Shown here: positions 32,368 to 44,984 of the stretch, in pieces
Numbering within the stretch: the stretch's first letter is position 1
How the letters are laid out: every line of letters begins with the position of its first letter
Assembly: GCF_010728925.1 (NCBI RefSeq)
Contig: NZ_AP022608.1
Coordinates: 4,030,001-4,094,000 of the forward strand
Length of the DNA stretch: 64,000 bases
Source: Mycolicibacterium gadium
GTDB lineage: Bacteria; Actinomycetota; Actinomycetes; Mycobacteriales; Mycobacteriaceae
Reading direction: 5' to 3'
Program-made: the position numbers and the translations under genes
Notes under the pieces: model-generated
The model's database searches: none
Told to the model about the DNA's origin: nothing
The model's input: only the letters and a program-made list of their open reading frames with translations

Positions 32368-34224
32368 ATGCGGAGCGCGCTGGCCACGCTGGGCCAGATG
32401 GCCATGGCGGTCATCATCGCGGTGACCGTGGCCGCGGTGTCCCTCGTCGCGATCGCGCGCGTGGAATGGCCAGCCTACAACTCATCGAACCAGCTGCACG
32501 CCCTGACCACCGTCGGCCAATTCGTCTGTCTGGCCGGTCTGTTCGCGTCCGGTCTGCTGTGGCGGCGAGGTCGACGAGCGCTGGCCCAGCTCGGGACATG
32601 GGCGTTCCTGTCGGCGTTCTCGGTCGTGACTCTGGCGATGCCGTTGGGTGCGACGAAGCTGTACCTGTTCGGCATCTCCGTCGACCAGCAGTTCCGCACC
32701 GAATACCTGACGCGCCTCGCCGACAGCCCCGCCCTGCACGACATGACCTACTACGGCCTGCCACCGTTCTATCCGCCGGGCTGGTTCTGGATCGGTGGCC
32801 GGATGGCGGCGCTGAGCGGCACCCCTGCGTGGGAGATGTTCAAGCCGTGGTCCATCATCTCGATCACCATCGCGATCGTGCTGGCATTCGTGTTGTGGGC
32901 CAAGATGATTCGATTCGAATACGCGCTCATCGTGACGACCGCGACCGCCGCGGCCACGCTCGCGTATTCGCCCGCCGAGCCGTACGCCGCCGTCATCACC
33001 GTGTTGCTGCCGCCGGTCTTCGTGCTCGCGTGGTCGGGCCTGCGGGGCGGTGATCGTAAGGGCGGTTGGGCGGCCGTCATCGCGACGGGCGTGTTCCTCG
33101 GTGTCGCGGCGCTGTTCTACTCGCTGCTGCTCGGCTATGCCGCGTTCACGCTGGCGATCATGGCGTTCACCCTCGCCGCGGTCCGACGCTCTATCGAGCC
33201 GCTGCTGAGATTGCTTGTCATCGCGGCGATCTCGGCAGCCATGTGGCTGATCGGACTTGGCCCGTGGCTGCTGGCCGCCGCCAAGGACACGCCCGCCGAG
33301 TCCGGTACGGCGATGCACTACCTGCCGTCAGCGGGCGCGAATCTCGAATTCCCGATGCTGCGCTTCACCCTGCTCGGTGCGCTCTGCATGGTCGGCACGC
33401 TGTGGCTGGTGTGGCGGGCCCGTTCGTCGACCAGGGCGGGCGCGCTGGCCGTCGCGGTACTCACCGTCTACGCGTGGTCGCTGCTGTCGATGGTCACCAC
33501 ACTGGCCGGCACCACCCTGTTGTCGTTCCGGTTGCAGCCGACGCTGACGGTGCTGCTGACCGCGGCGGGCGCCTTCGGCTTCATCGAAGTCAGCCTGGCG
33601 ATCGCGCACAGGTATCAGCCCGAAACCGCCAAGCGGGTCGTCGCCGCGGCGGCGACGCTCGGCACCCTCGGCGCGGTGACCTTCGCACAGGACATCCCCG
33701 ACGTGCTGCGCCCCGACATCGTCGTCGCCTACACCGACACCGACGGCTACGGCCAGCGCGCCGACCGTCGGCCCCCGGGAGCCGAGCGCTACTACCGCGA
33801 GATCGACGCCAGGATCGGCGAGGTGACGGGTCGGCCACGCAACGAGACCGTCGTACTCACGGCGGACTACAGCTTCCTGTCGTACTACCCCTATTACGGC
33901 TTCCAGGGGCTGACGTCGCACTACGCCAACCCGCTCGCCCAATTCGAGAAGCGCGCGGACACCATCGAGGGCTGGGCCACCCTGACCGACGCCGACCAGT
34001 TCATCGACCGCCTCGACTCACTGCCGTGGAAGGCGCCCGACGTCTTCCTGATGCGCCGGGGCGCCGACGACACCTACACGCTGCGACTGGCGTCGGACGT
34101 CTACCCCAACCAGCCCAACGTGCGGCGCTACCACGTCGCACTCGACGAGGCACTGTTCGACGATCCGCGCTTCGATGTGTCCGAGATCGGGCCGTTCGTG
34201 CTGGCCATTCGGCTGCCCAACTAG
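32368..34224 (+). CDS. aftA: Arabinofuranosyltransferase AftA
   Basis: 618 aa from the ATG at 32368, three bases after the dprE2 stop. About ten membrane segments in the first two thirds, then a soluble domain ([18 protein letters not shown] region). GT-C fold features include [17 protein letters not shown] in an early periplasmic loop. AftA transfers the first arabinofuranose from DPA onto galactan. It corresponds to Rv3792 and precedes embC. Confidence 0.94.
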   Translation: MRSALATLGQMAMAVIIAVTVAAVSLVAIARVEWPAYNSSNQLHALTTVGQFVCLAGLFASGLLWRRGRRALAQLGTWAFLSAFSVVTLAMPLGATKLYLFGISVDQQFRTEYLTRLADSPALHDMTYYGLPPFYPPGWFWIGGRMAALSGTPAWEMFKPWSIISITIAIVLAFVLWAKMIRFEYALIVTTATAAATLAYSPAEPYAAVITVLLPPVFVLAWSGLRGGDRKGGWAAVIATGVFLGVAALFYSLLLGYAAFTLAIMAFTLAAVRRSIEPLLRLLVIAAISAAMWLIGLGPWLLAAAKDTPAESGTAMHYLPSAGANLEFPMLRFTLLGALCMVGTLWLVWRARSSTRAGALAVAVLTVYAWSLLSMVTTLAGTTLLSFRLQPTLTVLLTAAGAFGFIEVSLAIAHRYQPETAKRVVAAAATLGTLGAVTFAQDIPDVLRPDIVVAYTDTDGYGQRADRRPPGAERYYREIDARIGEVTGRPRNETVVLTADYSFLSYYPYYGFQGLTSHYANPLAQFEKRADTIEGWATLTDADQFIDRLDSLPWKAPDVFLMRRGADDTYTLRLASDVYPNQPNVRRYHVALDEALFDDPRFDVSEIGPFVLAIRLPN

Positions 34225-34235
34225 GATCAACCCCC

Positions 34236-37200
34236 GTGATCGCCGCCGGGAGTAACCACCGGACTGCACGGCTCATCGCCATCGTCGCCGGATTGGTCGG
34301 AGCGGCGCTGGCGATCGCCACCCCGCTGCTGCCGGTGACGCAGACCACCGCGCAACTCAACTGGCCGCAGAACGGGGTGCTGCAAAGCGTCGATGCGCCG
34401 CTGATCGGCTACGTAGCCACCGATCTGACGATCTCGGTGCCGTGCAGCGCGGCGGCCGGCCTCGCCGGTCAGGAGAACCGCGGCCGGACCGTGCTGTTGT
34501 CCACGGTGCCCAAGCAGGCGCCCAAGGCGATCGACCGCGGTCTGCTCATCGAACGGGTCAACAGCGACCTGCTCGTCATCGTCCGCAACACCCCGGTGGT
34601 CAGCGCACCGCTGAGCCAAGTGCTCAGCCCGGCGTGCCAGCGACTCACCTTCACCGCCCAGGCCGACAAGGTGACCGGCGAATTCGTCGGACTGGAAAAG
34701 TCGGCCGACTCCGATGACCCCGGCGCGCCCCTGCGCGGTGAGCGCGGCGGCTACGACTTCCGCCCGCAGATCGTCGGTGTCTTCACCGACCTGTCCGGCC
34801 CGGCGCCGCCCGGCCTGGAGTTCTCCGCGACGCTGGATACCCGGTACACGAGTTCACCGACACTGCTGAAGACCCTGGCGATGATCGTCGGGGTGGCGTT
34901 GACCGTGGTGTCGCTGGCCGCGCTTCATCTTCTGGACACCGCCGACGGCAGAAAGGTCAAACGCTTCCTGCCGCCGCGCTGGTGGTCGGTCAAACCGTTG
35001 GACGGCGTGGTCACCGCGGTGTTGGTGTGGTGGCACTTCGTCGGCGCCAACACCGCGGACGACGGCTACATCCTGACGATGGCGCGGGTGTCCGAACACG
35101 CCGGTTACATGGCCAACTACTACCGATGGTTCGGTACCCCCGAGGCGCCGTTCGGGTGGTACTACGACCTGCTGGCCCTGTGGGCGCACGTCAGCACCAA
35201 CAGCGTGTGGATGCGCCTGCCCACGCTCGCGATGGCACTGGCGTGCTGGTGGGTGATCAGCCGCGAGGTGCTGCCCCGCCTGGGCCAGGCCGTCAAGACC
35301 AGCCAGGCCGCGGCGTGGACGGCGGCGGGCCTGTTCCTCGCGTTCTGGCTGCCGCTGAACAACGGCCTGCGTCCCGAGCCGATCATCGCGCTCGGCATCC
35401 TGCTCACCTGGTGCTCGGTGGAACGCGGGGTGGCCACCAGCAGGTTGCTTCCGGTCGCGATCGCCATCATCATCGGCGCGCTGACGCTGTTCTCCGGACC
35501 GACCGGCATCGCCGCTGTCGGCGCGCTGCTGGTCGCCGTGGGGCCTTTGAAAACCATTGTGGCCGCGCATACTTCGCGCTTTGGATATCTGGCGCTGCTC
35601 GCCCCGATCCTGGCGGCGTGCACGGTGACGATCTTCCTGATCTTCCGCGACCAGACATTGGCCGGCGAACTGCAGGCCAACACATTCAAGTCGGCGGTCG
35701 GCCCGAGCCTGAGCTGGTTCGACGAGCACATCCGTTACGAGCGGCTGTTCACCACCAGCCCGGACGGCTCGGTGGCCCGCCGGTTCGCGGTGCTCACCCT
35801 GCTGCTGACCCTTGCGGTGTCGGTGGCGATGTCGCTGCGCAAGTACCGGATTCCGGGAACCGCGCTGGGCCCGAGCCGACGCATCATCGGCATCACCGTC
35901 ATCTCTTTCCTGGCGCTGATGTTCACCCCGACCAAGTGGACTCATCACTTCGGCGTGTTCGCCGGTCTGGCCGGCTCGCTCGGTGCGCTGGCCGCGGTCG
36001 CCGTCACCGCGGTCGCGATGCGCTCGCGCCGCAACCGCGCGGTGTTCGCTGCGGCGGTGCTGTTCGTGATGGCGCTGTCGTTCGCGACCGTCAACGGCTG
36101 GTGGTACGTCTCCAACTTCGGGGTGCCGTGGTCCAACCAGTTCCCTGAGTGGAAGTTCGGCTTCACCACCATGTTGCTCGGGCTCTCGATCGTCGCGCTG
36201 CTGCTCGCGGCGTGGTTCCACTTCTCCGGCCGCGATATGTCGCCGCCGGGTCCGCCGAGCCGCTGGCAACGAATTGTCCAGTCGCCGTTGGCCATTGCGA
36301 CGTGGTTGCTGGTCGTCTTCGAGGTGTCCTCGCTGACACTGGCGATGGTCGACCAGTATCCGGCCTGGAGCGTCGGTCGGTCCAACCTCGAGGCCGTGGC
36401 GGGTAAGACCTGCGGGATGGCCGAGGACGTGCTCGTCGAGCAGGACCCGAACGCCGCCATGCTGCAACCGGTCGACACCCCCGTGGGCGTCGCGTTGGGC
36501 GCGGTGGCCGCAGAAGGATTCAGGCCCAACGGAATTCCATCGGACGTGTCGGCCGACGAAGTGATGTCCGGACCCGGCACCGCGACCAACTTCGCCGACA
36601 CTCCCGAAGCGGAGGAGACCGCGGGGGAGGCCGGCACCGAGGGCGGCACCACCGCGGCGGCAGGCGTCAACGGATCCCGGGCCCGCCTGCCCTACGGCCT
36701 CGACCCGGCCACCACACCGGTGCTGGGCAGCTGGCGCAGCGGCACCCAGCAGCCGGCCGAGCTTCGCTCCGCGTGGTACCGGCTGCCCGCGAACCGCGAT
36801 GACGCGGGCCCGCTGCTGGTGCTCGCCGCCGCCGGACGCTTCGACCCGGGCGAGGTCACCCTGCAGTGGGCGACCGACGAACAGGCGGCGGCGGACGAAC
36901 CGGGCGGCGGCGTCGGGTTCGCCGACGTCGGCGCGGTGCCGGCCTGGCGCAACCTGCGCGCGCCGATGGCCGCGATTCCCACCGACGCCACCCAAGTTCG
37001 GCTGGTCGCCAACGACGACGACCTCAACCCGCAGCACTGGATCGCCGTCACCCCGCCGCGAATACCACAGCTGCGCACACTGCAGGATGTCGTCGGCACC
37101 CAGGATCCGGTACTGCTGGACTGGCTGGTGGGCCTCGCGTTCCCGTGCCAGCGCCCCTTCGCCCATCAATACGGCCTCACCGAGGTGCCCAAGTGGCGCA

Positions 37201-37454
37201 TCCTGCCCGACCGGTTCGGCGCCGAGGCCAACTCACCGGTGATGGATTACCTCGGCGGCGGTCCGCTGGGCATCACGGAACTGCTGGTGCGGGCCACCAC
37301 GGTGCCCAGCTACCTGAAGGACGACTGGTTCCGCGACTGGGGTGCGCTGCAGCAGCTCACGCCGTGGTACCCGAACGCCGAACCCGCGCGGCTGGAACTC
37401 GGAAGGGCCACGCGTAGCGGGCTGTGGAGCCCGGCGCCGCTGCGACTGTCCTGA
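34236..37454 (+). CDS. embC: Arabinosyltransferase EmbC
   Basis: 1072 aa, GTG start at 34236, 11 bp after aftA. GT-C enzyme with about 13 membrane helices and a C-terminal carbohydrate-binding domain. The N-terminal membrane helix is followed by [12 protein letters not shown], the family start. The catalytic DD is in [20 protein letters not shown]. The proline-motif region and C-terminal WRILPDRFG...WFRDWG are conserved. EmbC extends arabinan in lipoarabinomannan. It is an ethambutol target group member. Confidence 0.96.
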   Translation: MIAAGSNHRTARLIAIVAGLVGAALAIATPLLPVTQTTAQLNWPQNGVLQSVDAPLIGYVATDLTISVPCSAAAGLAGQENRGRTVLLSTVPKQAPKAIDRGLLIERVNSDLLVIVRNTPVVSAPLSQVLSPACQRLTFTAQADKVTGEFVGLEKSADSDDPGAPLRGERGGYDFRPQIVGVFTDLSGPAPPGLEFSATLDTRYTSSPTLLKTLAMIVGVALTVVSLAALHLLDTADGRKVKRFLPPRWWSVKPLDGVVTAVLVWWHFVGANTADDGYILTMARVSEHAGYMANYYRWFGTPEAPFGWYYDLLALWAHVSTNSVWMRLPTLAMALACWWVISREVLPRLGQAVKTSQAAAWTAAGLFLAFWLPLNNGLRPEPIIALGILLTWCSVERGVATSRLLPVAIAIIIGALTLFSGPTGIAAVGALLVAVGPLKTIVAAHTSRFGYLALLAPILAACTVTIFLIFRDQTLAGELQANTFKSAVGPSLSWFDEHIRYERLFTTSPDGSVARRFAVLTLLLTLAVSVAMSLRKYRIPGTALGPSRRIIGITVISFLALMFTPTKWTHHFGVFAGLAGSLGALAAVAVTAVAMRSRRNRAVFAAAVLFVMALSFATVNGWWYVSNFGVPWSNQFPEWKFGFTTMLLGLSIVALLLAAWFHFSGRDMSPPGPPSRWQRIVQSPLAIATWLLVVFEVSSLTLAMVDQYPAWSVGRSNLEAVAGKTCGMAEDVLVEQDPNAAMLQPVDTPVGVALGAVAAEGFRPNGIPSDVSADEVMSGPGTATNFADTPEAEETAGEAGTEGGTTAAAGVNGSRARLPYGLDPATTPVLGSWRSGTQQPAELRSAWYRLPANRDDAGPLLVLAAAGRFDPGEVTLQWATDEQAAADEPGGGVGFADVGAVPAWRNLRAPMAAIPTDATQVRLVANDDDLNPQHWIAVTPPRIPQLRTLQDVVGTQDPVLLDWLVGLAFPCQRPFAHQYGLTEVPKWRILPDRFGAEANSPVMDYLGGGPLGITELLVRATTVPSYLKDDWFRDWGALQQLTPWYPNAEPARLELGRATRSGLWSPAPLRLS

Positions 37455-37542
37455 CGACAACGGCGTCGAGCGGCCACTCGGGCGGCTGCGCACGGCCCCG
37501 CATGGTCGGTTCGCACAGTCCCGTCGCCTACCATCGACCCTC

Positions 37543-40500
37543 GTGCCACGCGACGAACAAGATCGGACCTACCGGTTCGCGCGCCTGATCGCGGTCGTCG
37601 CGGGCATCGCCGGGCTGCTGCTGTGCGGGCTGGTCCCGCTGCTGCCGGTCAAACAGACCACCGCCACCATCCTGTGGCCCCAGACGTCGAGCCCCGACGG
37701 GCTGATCACCGACATCACCGCGCCGCTGGTGTCCGGCGCACCCCTGGCTCTCGACATCTCGATTCCCTGCCAGGCCGTCGCCACCCTGCCCGAGGAGGGC
37801 GGCCTGGTCGTGTCGACGGTGCCGCCCGCCGGTATCGACGCCAGCCGAAACGGCCTGTTCGTTCGCGCCACCGAAGATGTCGTGGTCGTCGCGGTGCGCG
37901 ATTCCGTCGCCGCGGTGGCACCCCGACCCGCCGTGGAATCCGGCGCGTGCAGCACGCTGCACCTCTGGGCCAACCCCGGCGAAGTCGGCGCCGACTTCAT
38001 CGGCATCCCCGGCGCGGCGGGCACCCTGTCGGCGGAGAAGAAGCCTCAGGTCGCCGGCGTGTTCACCGATCTCGAGGTGGCGGCGCAGGCGGGGCTGTCG
38101 GGCCGCATCGACATCGACACCCGGTTCATCACCTCGCCGACAACGCTCAAGCTGGCCGTGATGGTGCTCGGGGTGGTCTGTGTGATCGCGTCGATGGTGT
38201 CGATGGCCGTGTTGGACCGCCGGAGCTCTCGCCGGGTCGCACACGCATGGCGGCGGTTCTGGCGGGTGGGCTGGACCGCCTGGCTCGCCGACATCGGAGT
38301 CGTCGGGACGCTGCTGCTCTGGCACCTCATCGGGGTGCTGTCCTCAGACGACGGCTACAACCTGACCATCGCCAGGGTGTCCGCCGAGGCCGGCTACACC
38401 GCGAACTACTACCGCTTCTTCGGCGCCGCCGAAGCGCCCTTCGACTGGTATCAGTCGGTGCTCGCGCAGCTCGCGGCGATCAGCACCGCGAGCGTGTGGA
38501 TGCGCATCCCCGCGACGCTGGCCGGCATCGGCGCCTGGCTGATCCTGAGCCGCTGGGTGCTACCCCGGCTGGGTGCGCGCCTGGCGGCGAACCGCGTCAC
38601 TGTGTGGACCGCCGGAGCCGTGTTCCTGGCGGCCTGGCTGCCGTTCAACAACGGTCTGCGTCCCGAGCCGTTGATCGCGTTCGGTGTCATCGCCGCCTGG
38701 GCACTGGTCGAGTACGCGATCGGCGCCCGACGGCTGCTGCCCTTCGCGGTCGCCATCGTGGTGGCCGCGTTCTCGGTGACGCTGGCGCCGCAGGGCCTGA
38801 TCGCGCTCGCGCCGCTGCTCGTCGGCGCCCGCGCTGTGGCCCGCATCATCCGTAGCCGTCGCAGCGTTGACGGTCTAGTGGCTCCGCTGGCCACCCTTTT
38901 CTCGTCGGCAGCGCTGATCTTCGTGATCGTGTTCCGCGACCAGACCCTGGCCGCCGTCGCCGAGTCGGCACGCATCAAGTACGTCGTCGGACCCACGATC
39001 GCCTGGTATCAAGAGTTCCTGCGCTACTACTTCCTCACTGTCGAGGACAGCGTCGATTCGTCGCTGACACGTCGCTTCGCGGTCCTGGTGCTGCTGCTGT
39101 GCCTGTTCGGCATGATCACGGTCCTGCTGCGCAGGAGTGCGGTGCCCGGCATGGCGCGCGGGCCGGTGTGGCGGCTGATCGGGACGACGGCCATCGGCCT
39201 GCTACTACTAACGTTCACGCCGACGAAGTGGGCGGTGCAGTTCGGAGCGTTCGCCGCGTTGGCCGGTGCACTCGGCGCCGTCACCGCGTTCTCGGTCGCC
39301 AGGGTCGGGCTGCACAGCCGACGCAACCTCGCGCTGTACGTGACCGCGCTGCTTTTCGTATTGGCCTGGGCGACTTCGGGTATCAACGGCTGGTTCTACG
39401 TCGGTAACTACGGAGTGCCGTGGTTCGACAAGCAGCCGGTGATCGCCGGGTTCCCCGTGCTGACCATCTTCCTGGCGCTGGCGATCCTGACGGGCCTGCT
39501 CGCCGGCTGGCTGCACTTCCGCATGGACTACGCAGGCCACACCGAGGTCGCCAGCACCGGCCGCAACCGGGCGCTGGCGTCGACGCCGCTGCTGGTCGTC
39601 GCCGTCATCATGGTGGTGCTCGAAGTCGGCTCACTGGCCAAGGGCGCCGCCCAGCGATATCCCGTCTACACCACCGCTAAGGCCAACGTCGCAGCCCTGA
39701 TGTCCGGCCTCTCCTCCACCAGCTGCGCCATGGCCGACGACGTGCTCGTCGAACCGGACACCAATGCCGGTATGTTGCAACCGGTTCCGGGTCAACGGTT
39801 CGGTGAGTACGGACCGCTCGGCGGCGAGGATCCGGTGGGCTTCACCCCCAACGGCGTCAGCGACACCCTCGAACCCCCCGAGCCGATCACGGCCAACCCG
39901 GGGACGGTGAACTCCGACGGGTCACCCAACGAACCCAACATCGCGATCGGCTACGCGGCGGGCACCGGCGGCGGATACGGGCCCGAGGGCGTGAACGGGT
40001 CGCGAGTGTTCTTGCCGTTCGGCCTCGACGCCGCCACCACACCCGTGATGGGCAGCTACGACGAGAACACCGTCGCCGCCGAGGCCACCTCGGTGTGGTA
40101 CCAATTGCCCCCCCGCGACCCCGCCCGGCCCCTCGTCACGGTAGCCGCCGCGGGCGCCATTTGGTACTACGAGGAGGACGGCTCGTTCAACTATGGGCAG
40201 TCATTGAAGCTGCAGTGGGGCGTGCACAGGCCCGACGGCACGTACGAGGCGCTCGCCGCGGTGCAACCGATCGACGTCGGCCCGGATATCCAGAAGGCTT
40301 GGCGCAACTTGCGCTTCCCACTGGCGTGGGCACCGCCAGAGGCGAACGTGGCGCGCATCGTGGCCGACGACCCGAACCTCAGTGAAGATCAGTGGTTCGC
40401 GTTCACCCCACCGCGGGTGCCGGTGCTACAGACCGCCGGACAGTTCCTCGGGCAGTCGCCTGTGCTGATGGACATCGCCACCGCCGCCAACTTCCCGTGT

Positions 40501-40818
40501 CAGCGGCCATTCGCAGAGCGCCTCGGGGTCGCCGAACTTCCGGAATACCGGATCCTTCCAGACCTCAAACAGGTTGCGGTGTCGTCTAATCAGTGGATGT
40601 CCGCGCAGGACGGTGGCCCGTTTTTGTTCATTCAGGCGCTGCTACGCACGTCCACGATTCCGAGCTACCTGCGTGATGACTGGTACCGCGACTGGGGTTC
40701 CATCGAGCGCTACCAGCGGGTGGTGCCTGCCAGCCAGGCACCCGATGCCGTCATCGAGCAGGGCACCGCGCGGATATTCGGGTGGAGTCGCAGTGGACCG
40801 ATCAGGGCGCTGCCATGA
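37543..40818 (+). CDS. embA: Arabinosyltransferase EmbA
   Basis: 1091 aa, GTG start at 37543 ([19 protein letters not shown]). Same architecture as Emb[14 protein letters not shown], catalytic loop [20 protein letters not shown] and C-terminal [12 protein letters not shown]. With EmbB it makes the branched terminal arabinan of arabinogalactan. An 88-bp gap follows embC. Its stop overlaps embB by four bases (ATGA), so the two are translationally coupled. Confidence 0.96.
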   Translation: MPRDEQDRTYRFARLIAVVAGIAGLLLCGLVPLLPVKQTTATILWPQTSSPDGLITDITAPLVSGAPLALDISIPCQAVATLPEEGGLVVSTVPPAGIDASRNGLFVRATEDVVVVAVRDSVAAVAPRPAVESGACSTLHLWANPGEVGADFIGIPGAAGTLSAEKKPQVAGVFTDLEVAAQAGLSGRIDIDTRFITSPTTLKLAVMVLGVVCVIASMVSMAVLDRRSSRRVAHAWRRFWRVGWTAWLADIGVVGTLLLWHLIGVLSSDDGYNLTIARVSAEAGYTANYYRFFGAAEAPFDWYQSVLAQLAAISTASVWMRIPATLAGIGAWLILSRWVLPRLGARLAANRVTVWTAGAVFLAAWLPFNNGLRPEPLIAFGVIAAWALVEYAIGARRLLPFAVAIVVAAFSVTLAPQGLIALAPLLVGARAVARIIRSRRSVDGLVAPLATLFSSAALIFVIVFRDQTLAAVAESARIKYVVGPTIAWYQEFLRYYFLTVEDSVDSSLTRRFAVLVLLLCLFGMITVLLRRSAVPGMARGPVWRLIGTTAIGLLLLTFTPTKWAVQFGAFAALAGALGAVTAFSVARVGLHSRRNLALYVTALLFVLAWATSGINGWFYVGNYGVPWFDKQPVIAGFPVLTIFLALAILTGLLAGWLHFRMDYAGHTEVASTGRNRALASTPLLVVAVIMVVLEVGSLAKGAAQRYPVYTTAKANVAALMSGLSSTSCAMADDVLVEPDTNAGMLQPVPGQRFGEYGPLGGEDPVGFTPNGVSDTLEPPEPITANPGTVNSDGSPNEPNIAIGYAAGTGGGYGPEGVNGSRVFLPFGLDAATTPVMGSYDENTVAAEATSVWYQLPPRDPARPLVTVAAAGAIWYYEEDGSFNYGQSLKLQWGVHRPDGTYEALAAVQPIDVGPDIQKAWRNLRFPLAWAPPEANVARIVADDPNLSEDQWFAFTPPRVPVLQTAGQFLGQSPVLMDIATAANFPCQRPFAERLGVAELPEYRILPDLKQVAVSSNQWMSAQDGGPFLFIQALLRTSTIPSYLRDDWYRDWGSIERYQRVVPASQAPDAVIEQGTARIFGWSRSGPIRALP

Positions 40819-43800
40819 ACGGGACCATGACTGAGCTTCGGGACCGGCGGGACGTGAAGATCGCCCGCTGGGTGGCGATGATCGCCGGGCTCATCGGCTT
40901 CGTCCTGTCGGTCGCGACGCCGCTGCTGCCGGTGGTGCAGACCACGGCGACGTTGAACTGGCCTCAGGAGGGGCAACTCAACAACGTTACGACGCCGCTG
41001 ATCTCGCTGACCCCGGTGTCGATGACGGCGACGGTGCCCTGCGAGGTCATCCGTGCGGTGCCGCCGGCAGGCGGGATGATCCTGGGCACCGCACCCAAGG
41101 ATGGCAAGCAGGCGGCGCTGCAGGCCCTGTTCGTCAACGTCGGCCGTGACCGCGTCGACATCACCGACCGCAACGTCGTGATCGCCAGCGTGTCGCGCGC
41201 CCGGGTACAGTCGGCGGCCTGTCAGCGTATCGAGATCACCTCCTCGGAGGCCGGCACTTTCGCGACATTCGCCGGGCTGACCGACCCCGACACCGGCGAG
41301 GACCTCACGAGCGGCTTCCCCGACCCCAACCTGCGCCCCCAGATCGTGGGGATGTTCACCGACCTGACCGGGCCTGCGCCGCCGGGACTTTCGGCGTCGG
41401 CGGTCATCGACACCCGGTTCACCACGCAACCAACGGTGTTGAAGCTCACCGCGATGCTGTTGGCGATCGTCGCGACGGTGATCGCCGTCGGGGCGCTGTG
41501 GCGGCTGGACCGGCTCGACGGCCGGCGCATGCAGCGTGCCATCCCCGCACGGTGGCGCACCTTCAGCGCCACCGACGTGGCCGTCGTCGGTGGCTTCTTG
41601 ACGTGGTACGTGATCGGCGCCAACTCCTCCGACGACGGCTACATCCTGGGCATGGCCCGCATCGCAGGCCACGCCGGTTACATGTCGAACTACTTCCGCT
41701 GGTTCGGCAGCCCCGAGGACCCGTTCGGCTGGTACTACAACCTGCTGGCATTGATGACGTCGGTCAGCGACGCCAGCATCTGGATTCGGTTGCCGTCGCT
41801 GGTGGCCGCCCTGGTCAGTTGGTTGCTGCTGTCGCGCGAAGTGCTGCCCCGGCTGGGCCCGGCAGTGGCGTCGAGCAGGGCGGCGACGTGGGCGGCCGGA
41901 CTCGTCCTGCTGGCGGCGTGGATGCCGTTCAACAACGGACTGCGACCCGAACCGATCATCGCCGTCGGCGCGTTGATCACCTACGTGCTGATCGAGCGGG
42001 CCATTATCTCGAGCCGGATGACACCCGCTGCGCTGGCGATCGTCACGGCGGCATTCACGCTCGGCGTCCAACCGACTGGGCTGATCGCCGTGGCGGCGCT
42101 GCTGGCCGGCGGACGCCCGATCCTGCGGATCCTGGTGCGCCGCCATCGCGTCGTCGGCACATGGCCGCTGGTGGCGCCGCTGCTGGCCGCCGGCACAGTG
42201 ATCCTCACCGTGGTGTTCGCCGATCAGACGTTCGCAACGGTGCTGGAAGCCACCAGAATTCGCACCGACATCGGCCCGAACCAGGAGTGGTACACCGAGA
42301 ACCTTCGGTACTACTACCTGATGCTGCCGACCGTCGACGGCTCGTTGGCGCGCCGCTTCGGCTTCCTGATCACCGCGCTGTCGCTGTTCGTGTCGATGTT
42401 CATCATGTTGCGGCGCAAGCGTGTTCCCGGTGTAGCGCGTGGTCCGGCGTGGCGGTTGATGGGCATCATCCTCGGCACCATCTTCTTGCTGATGTTCGCG
42501 CCCACCAAGTGGACCCACCACCTCGGTTTGTTCGCAGCCGTGGGGGCGGCCATGGCGGCGCTGGCGACCGTGCTGGTGTCGCCGGCGGTACTGCGGTGGT
42601 CACGAAACCGGATGGCGTTCGTGGCGGCGGTGCTGTTCGTGCTTGCATTGGGCTTCGCCACCCACAACGGCTGGTGGTACGTGTCGAGCTACGGCGTCCC
42701 GTTCAACAATGCGATGCCGAAGATCGGCGGAATCACGCTCAGCACAATATTTTTCGCGTTGTTCGCGATCGCCGTGGTGTGGGCGGCGTGGCTGCATTTC
42801 ACGTCCCCCACACGACCCGAGGGCCGCCTCACGCGAGCGCTGACCGCGGCGCCGATTCCGATCGCCGCGGGCTTCATGGTGGTGGTGTTCATCGCGTCGA
42901 TGCTCGCTGGGGTCGCCCGCCAGTACCCGACGTTCTCCAACGCGTGGTCGAATCTGCGGGCATTCACCGGGGGCTGCGCGCTGGCCGACGACGTGCTCGT
43001 CGAACCCGATCCGAATCAAGGCTTCATGTCACCACTGGCCGCTGGCTCCTGGGGTCCGCTCGGCCCGCTGGGGGGCACGGACCCGGTCGGGTTCACATCC
43101 AATGGGGTGCCCGAACGCACTGTGGCCGAGGCGCTTCGGAGGACACTGCCCCAGCCGGGCACCGACTACGACTGGGACGCACCGATCGAACTCGACACCC
43201 CCGGGGTCAACGGGTCGACGGTGCCGCTGCCGTACGACCTTGACCCAGCCCTGGTTCCGGTAGCGGGTACCTACGTCGAAGGCCCCCAACAACAGAGCCG
43301 ACTGACCTCAGCCTGGTATGAGCTGCCCGCACCCGACGATGCGCATCCTCTGGTTGTCGTCACCGCGGCGGGAACGATCACCGGCGACAGCGTCTTCAAC
43401 GCCCGTACCGAAGGGCAGACGGTCGAATTGGAGTACGCGCTCCCGGGGCCCGACGGTGCGCCGGTACCGGCGGGCAGGCTCGTACCCTACGACCTCGGCC
43501 CCATCCCGTCCTGGCGCAATCTGCGGTTCGCCCGCTCGGATATCCCCGCGGACGCCATCGCGGTGCGAGTGGTCGCCGAGGACCTGTCGCTGACACCCGG
43601 CGACTGGGTCGCCGTGACGCCACCGCGGGTACCCGAACTGCGCTCGGTGCAGGAATTCGTCGGCTCCGAGCAGCCGGTGCTGATGGACTGGGAGGTCGGG
43701 CTCGCATTCCCGTGCCAGCAGCCGATGCTGCACGCCAATGGCGTCACCGACATTCCCAAGTTCCGGATCACGTCCGACCACGACGCCAAGATGGAGAGCG

Positions 43801-44024
43801 CCGACACCTGGCAGGACGGGCGCAACGGCGGCCTACTCGGCATCACCGACCTGCTGTTGCGGGCCCAGGTGATGGCGACCTACCTGTCGCAGGACTGGGG
43901 CCGCGATTGGGGGTCACTGCGCAAGTTCGACACCATCGTCGAGGCCGAACCCGCCACCCTCGATTTCGGCACCGCCACCCACAGCGGGCTTTACTCACCC
44001 GGACACATCAGGATCAAGGCATGA
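40815..44024 (+). CDS. embB: Arabinosyltransferase EmbB
   Basis: 1069 aa, ATG inside the embA stop. Catalytic loop [20 protein letters not shown]. The Met of YILGM (residue 280) aligns with M306 of M. tuberculosis EmbB, the main ethambutol-resistance site, and the preceding Ile-Leu are also the susceptible-type residues. This argues against the intrinsic ethambutol resistance seen in species with changes here. Makes 1,3-linked branches of arabinogalactan with EmbA. The MBL-fold gene starts inside its stop codon. Confidence 0.97.
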   Translation: MNGTMTELRDRRDVKIARWVAMIAGLIGFVLSVATPLLPVVQTTATLNWPQEGQLNNVTTPLISLTPVSMTATVPCEVIRAVPPAGGMILGTAPKDGKQAALQALFVNVGRDRVDITDRNVVIASVSRARVQSAACQRIEITSSEAGTFATFAGLTDPDTGEDLTSGFPDPNLRPQIVGMFTDLTGPAPPGLSASAVIDTRFTTQPTVLKLTAMLLAIVATVIAVGALWRLDRLDGRRMQRAIPARWRTFSATDVAVVGGFLTWYVIGANSSDDGYILGMARIAGHAGYMSNYFRWFGSPEDPFGWYYNLLALMTSVSDASIWIRLPSLVAALVSWLLLSREVLPRLGPAVASSRAATWAAGLVLLAAWMPFNNGLRPEPIIAVGALITYVLIERAIISSRMTPAALAIVTAAFTLGVQPTGLIAVAALLAGGRPILRILVRRHRVVGTWPLVAPLLAAGTVILTVVFADQTFATVLEATRIRTDIGPNQEWYTENLRYYYLMLPTVDGSLARRFGFLITALSLFVSMFIMLRRKRVPGVARGPAWRLMGIILGTIFLLMFAPTKWTHHLGLFAAVGAAMAALATVLVSPAVLRWSRNRMAFVAAVLFVLALGFATHNGWWYVSSYGVPFNNAMPKIGGITLSTIFFALFAIAVVWAAWLHFTSPTRPEGRLTRALTAAPIPIAAGFMVVVFIASMLAGVARQYPTFSNAWSNLRAFTGGCALADDVLVEPDPNQGFMSPLAAGSWGPLGPLGGTDPVGFTSNGVPERTVAEALRRTLPQPGTDYDWDAPIELDTPGVNGSTVPLPYDLDPALVPVAGTYVEGPQQQSRLTSAWYELPAPDDAHPLVVVTAAGTITGDSVFNARTEGQTVELEYALPGPDGAPVPAGRLVPYDLGPIPSWRNLRFARSDIPADAIAVRVVAEDLSLTPGDWVAVTPPRVPELRSVQEFVGSEQPVLMDWEVGLAFPCQQPMLHANGVTDIPKFRITSDHDAKMESADTWQDGRNGGLLGITDLLLRAQVMATYLSQDWGRDWGSLRKFDTIVEAEPATLDFGTATHSGLYSPGHIRIKA

Positions 44025-44932
44025 CATCGGACCGGGTTCGTCTCGGCGGCGCCACGCTCACGCGTGTCATCGAGACCCAGGTCGACAATCTGCCGACCGA
44101 GGTGTTCCCTTTTACGCCGTCGGAGGTCTGGCGCGAGGACACGGAGTTCCAGCCGACCTACTGGGATGAGGACGGCTGGCGAATCGCCATGCAGATCTGG
44201 GTCATTCAGGTCGACGGGCAGACCGTGCTCATCGATACCGGCGCGGGCAACGACAAGGCCCGACCACTGATGTCGGTGCTGGATCATCTGCAGACCGATT
44301 TCCTGGGTGTGCTGGGACGTGCGGGCTTCGACCCCGCCGACATCGACGTCGTCGTGAACACCCATCTGCACTTCGACCACGTCGGCTGGAACACCAGGCG
44401 CGAGGGTGAGGCCTGGGTGCCGACGTTCCCCAACGCGCGCTACCTGGTACCGGAAGCCGACTACCGGCATTTCTGCCCCGATGGTCCGGCGCAGACGTCG
44501 AAGCCCGAGTCTCCCGAAGCGGAAGCGACGCAGCAGCATGTCCGAACGGTGTTCGCGGACAGCGTGTCTCCGGTGGACGGCCAGGTCGAGATGTGGTCCG
44601 GCGACCACCAGCTCAGCGATTCGCTGTGGCTGCGTCCCGCCCCGGGACACACGCCGGGCGCTTCGGTGGTGTGGCTGGACGCGGGTAAGCCCGCCGTGTT
44701 CGTCGGCGACCTGACCCATTGCCCGATGCAGTTGCACCGGCCCAACGATCCGTGTGCGTGGGACGAGGACTTCGACGCCGCGGCGGTGACCCGGAAACGC
44801 GTGCTGACCGAGGCGGCGCGGCGGCGCGCGACGGTGATCCCCGCGCACTATCCGGGACATGGCGGCGCGACGGTGGTTGCGCGCGGCGACGCGTTCATGG
44901 TCGACGACTGGCTGGAATTCCCGCCGATCTGA
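44021..44932 (+). CDS. Metallo-beta-lactamase-fold hydrolase coupled to embB
   Basis: 303 aa, overlapping the embB stop by four bases (ATGA). Zinc motif VVVNTHLHFDHVGWN near residues 108-122 (HxHxDH), PAPGHTPGASVVW (third His), FVGDLTH (Asp) and IPAHYPGHGG (last His). This is the general MBL hydrolase group, in which lactonase-like members have this layout. The overlap implies it is co-expressed with the emb genes. A cell-wall role is possible but not shown. Confidence 0.85.
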   Translation: MTSDRVRLGGATLTRVIETQVDNLPTEVFPFTPSEVWREDTEFQPTYWDEDGWRIAMQIWVIQVDGQTVLIDTGAGNDKARPLMSVLDHLQTDFLGVLGRAGFDPADIDVVVNTHLHFDHVGWNTRREGEAWVPTFPNARYLVPEADYRHFCPDGPAQTSKPESPEAEATQQHVRTVFADSVSPVDGQVEMWSGDHQLSDSLWLRPAPGHTPGASVVWLDAGKPAVFVGDLTHCPMQLHRPNDPCAWDEDFDAAAVTRKRVLTEAARRRATVIPAHYPGHGGATVVARGDAFMVDDWLEFPPI

Positions 44933-44984
44933 CGAACCGACTTGTAGCCCAATACTTGTCGGACCCTCGTGCTGTGATGGGGTC

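Noticed and set aside
33066..34235. 390-codon N-terminal extension of embC
   Set aside because: It overlaps aftA in another frame and has shadow-type composition. The GTG at 34236 gives the standard EmbC N-terminus.
34854..37169. 771-codon minus-strand frame opposite embC
   Set aside because: Arg/Gln/His-rich shadow of the embC coding strand, typical in GC-rich genomes, without any domain.
40815..44024. Intrinsic ethambutol resistance through EmbB
   Set aside because: The Ile-Leu-Gly-Met sequence at the resistance-determining site is of the susceptible type.
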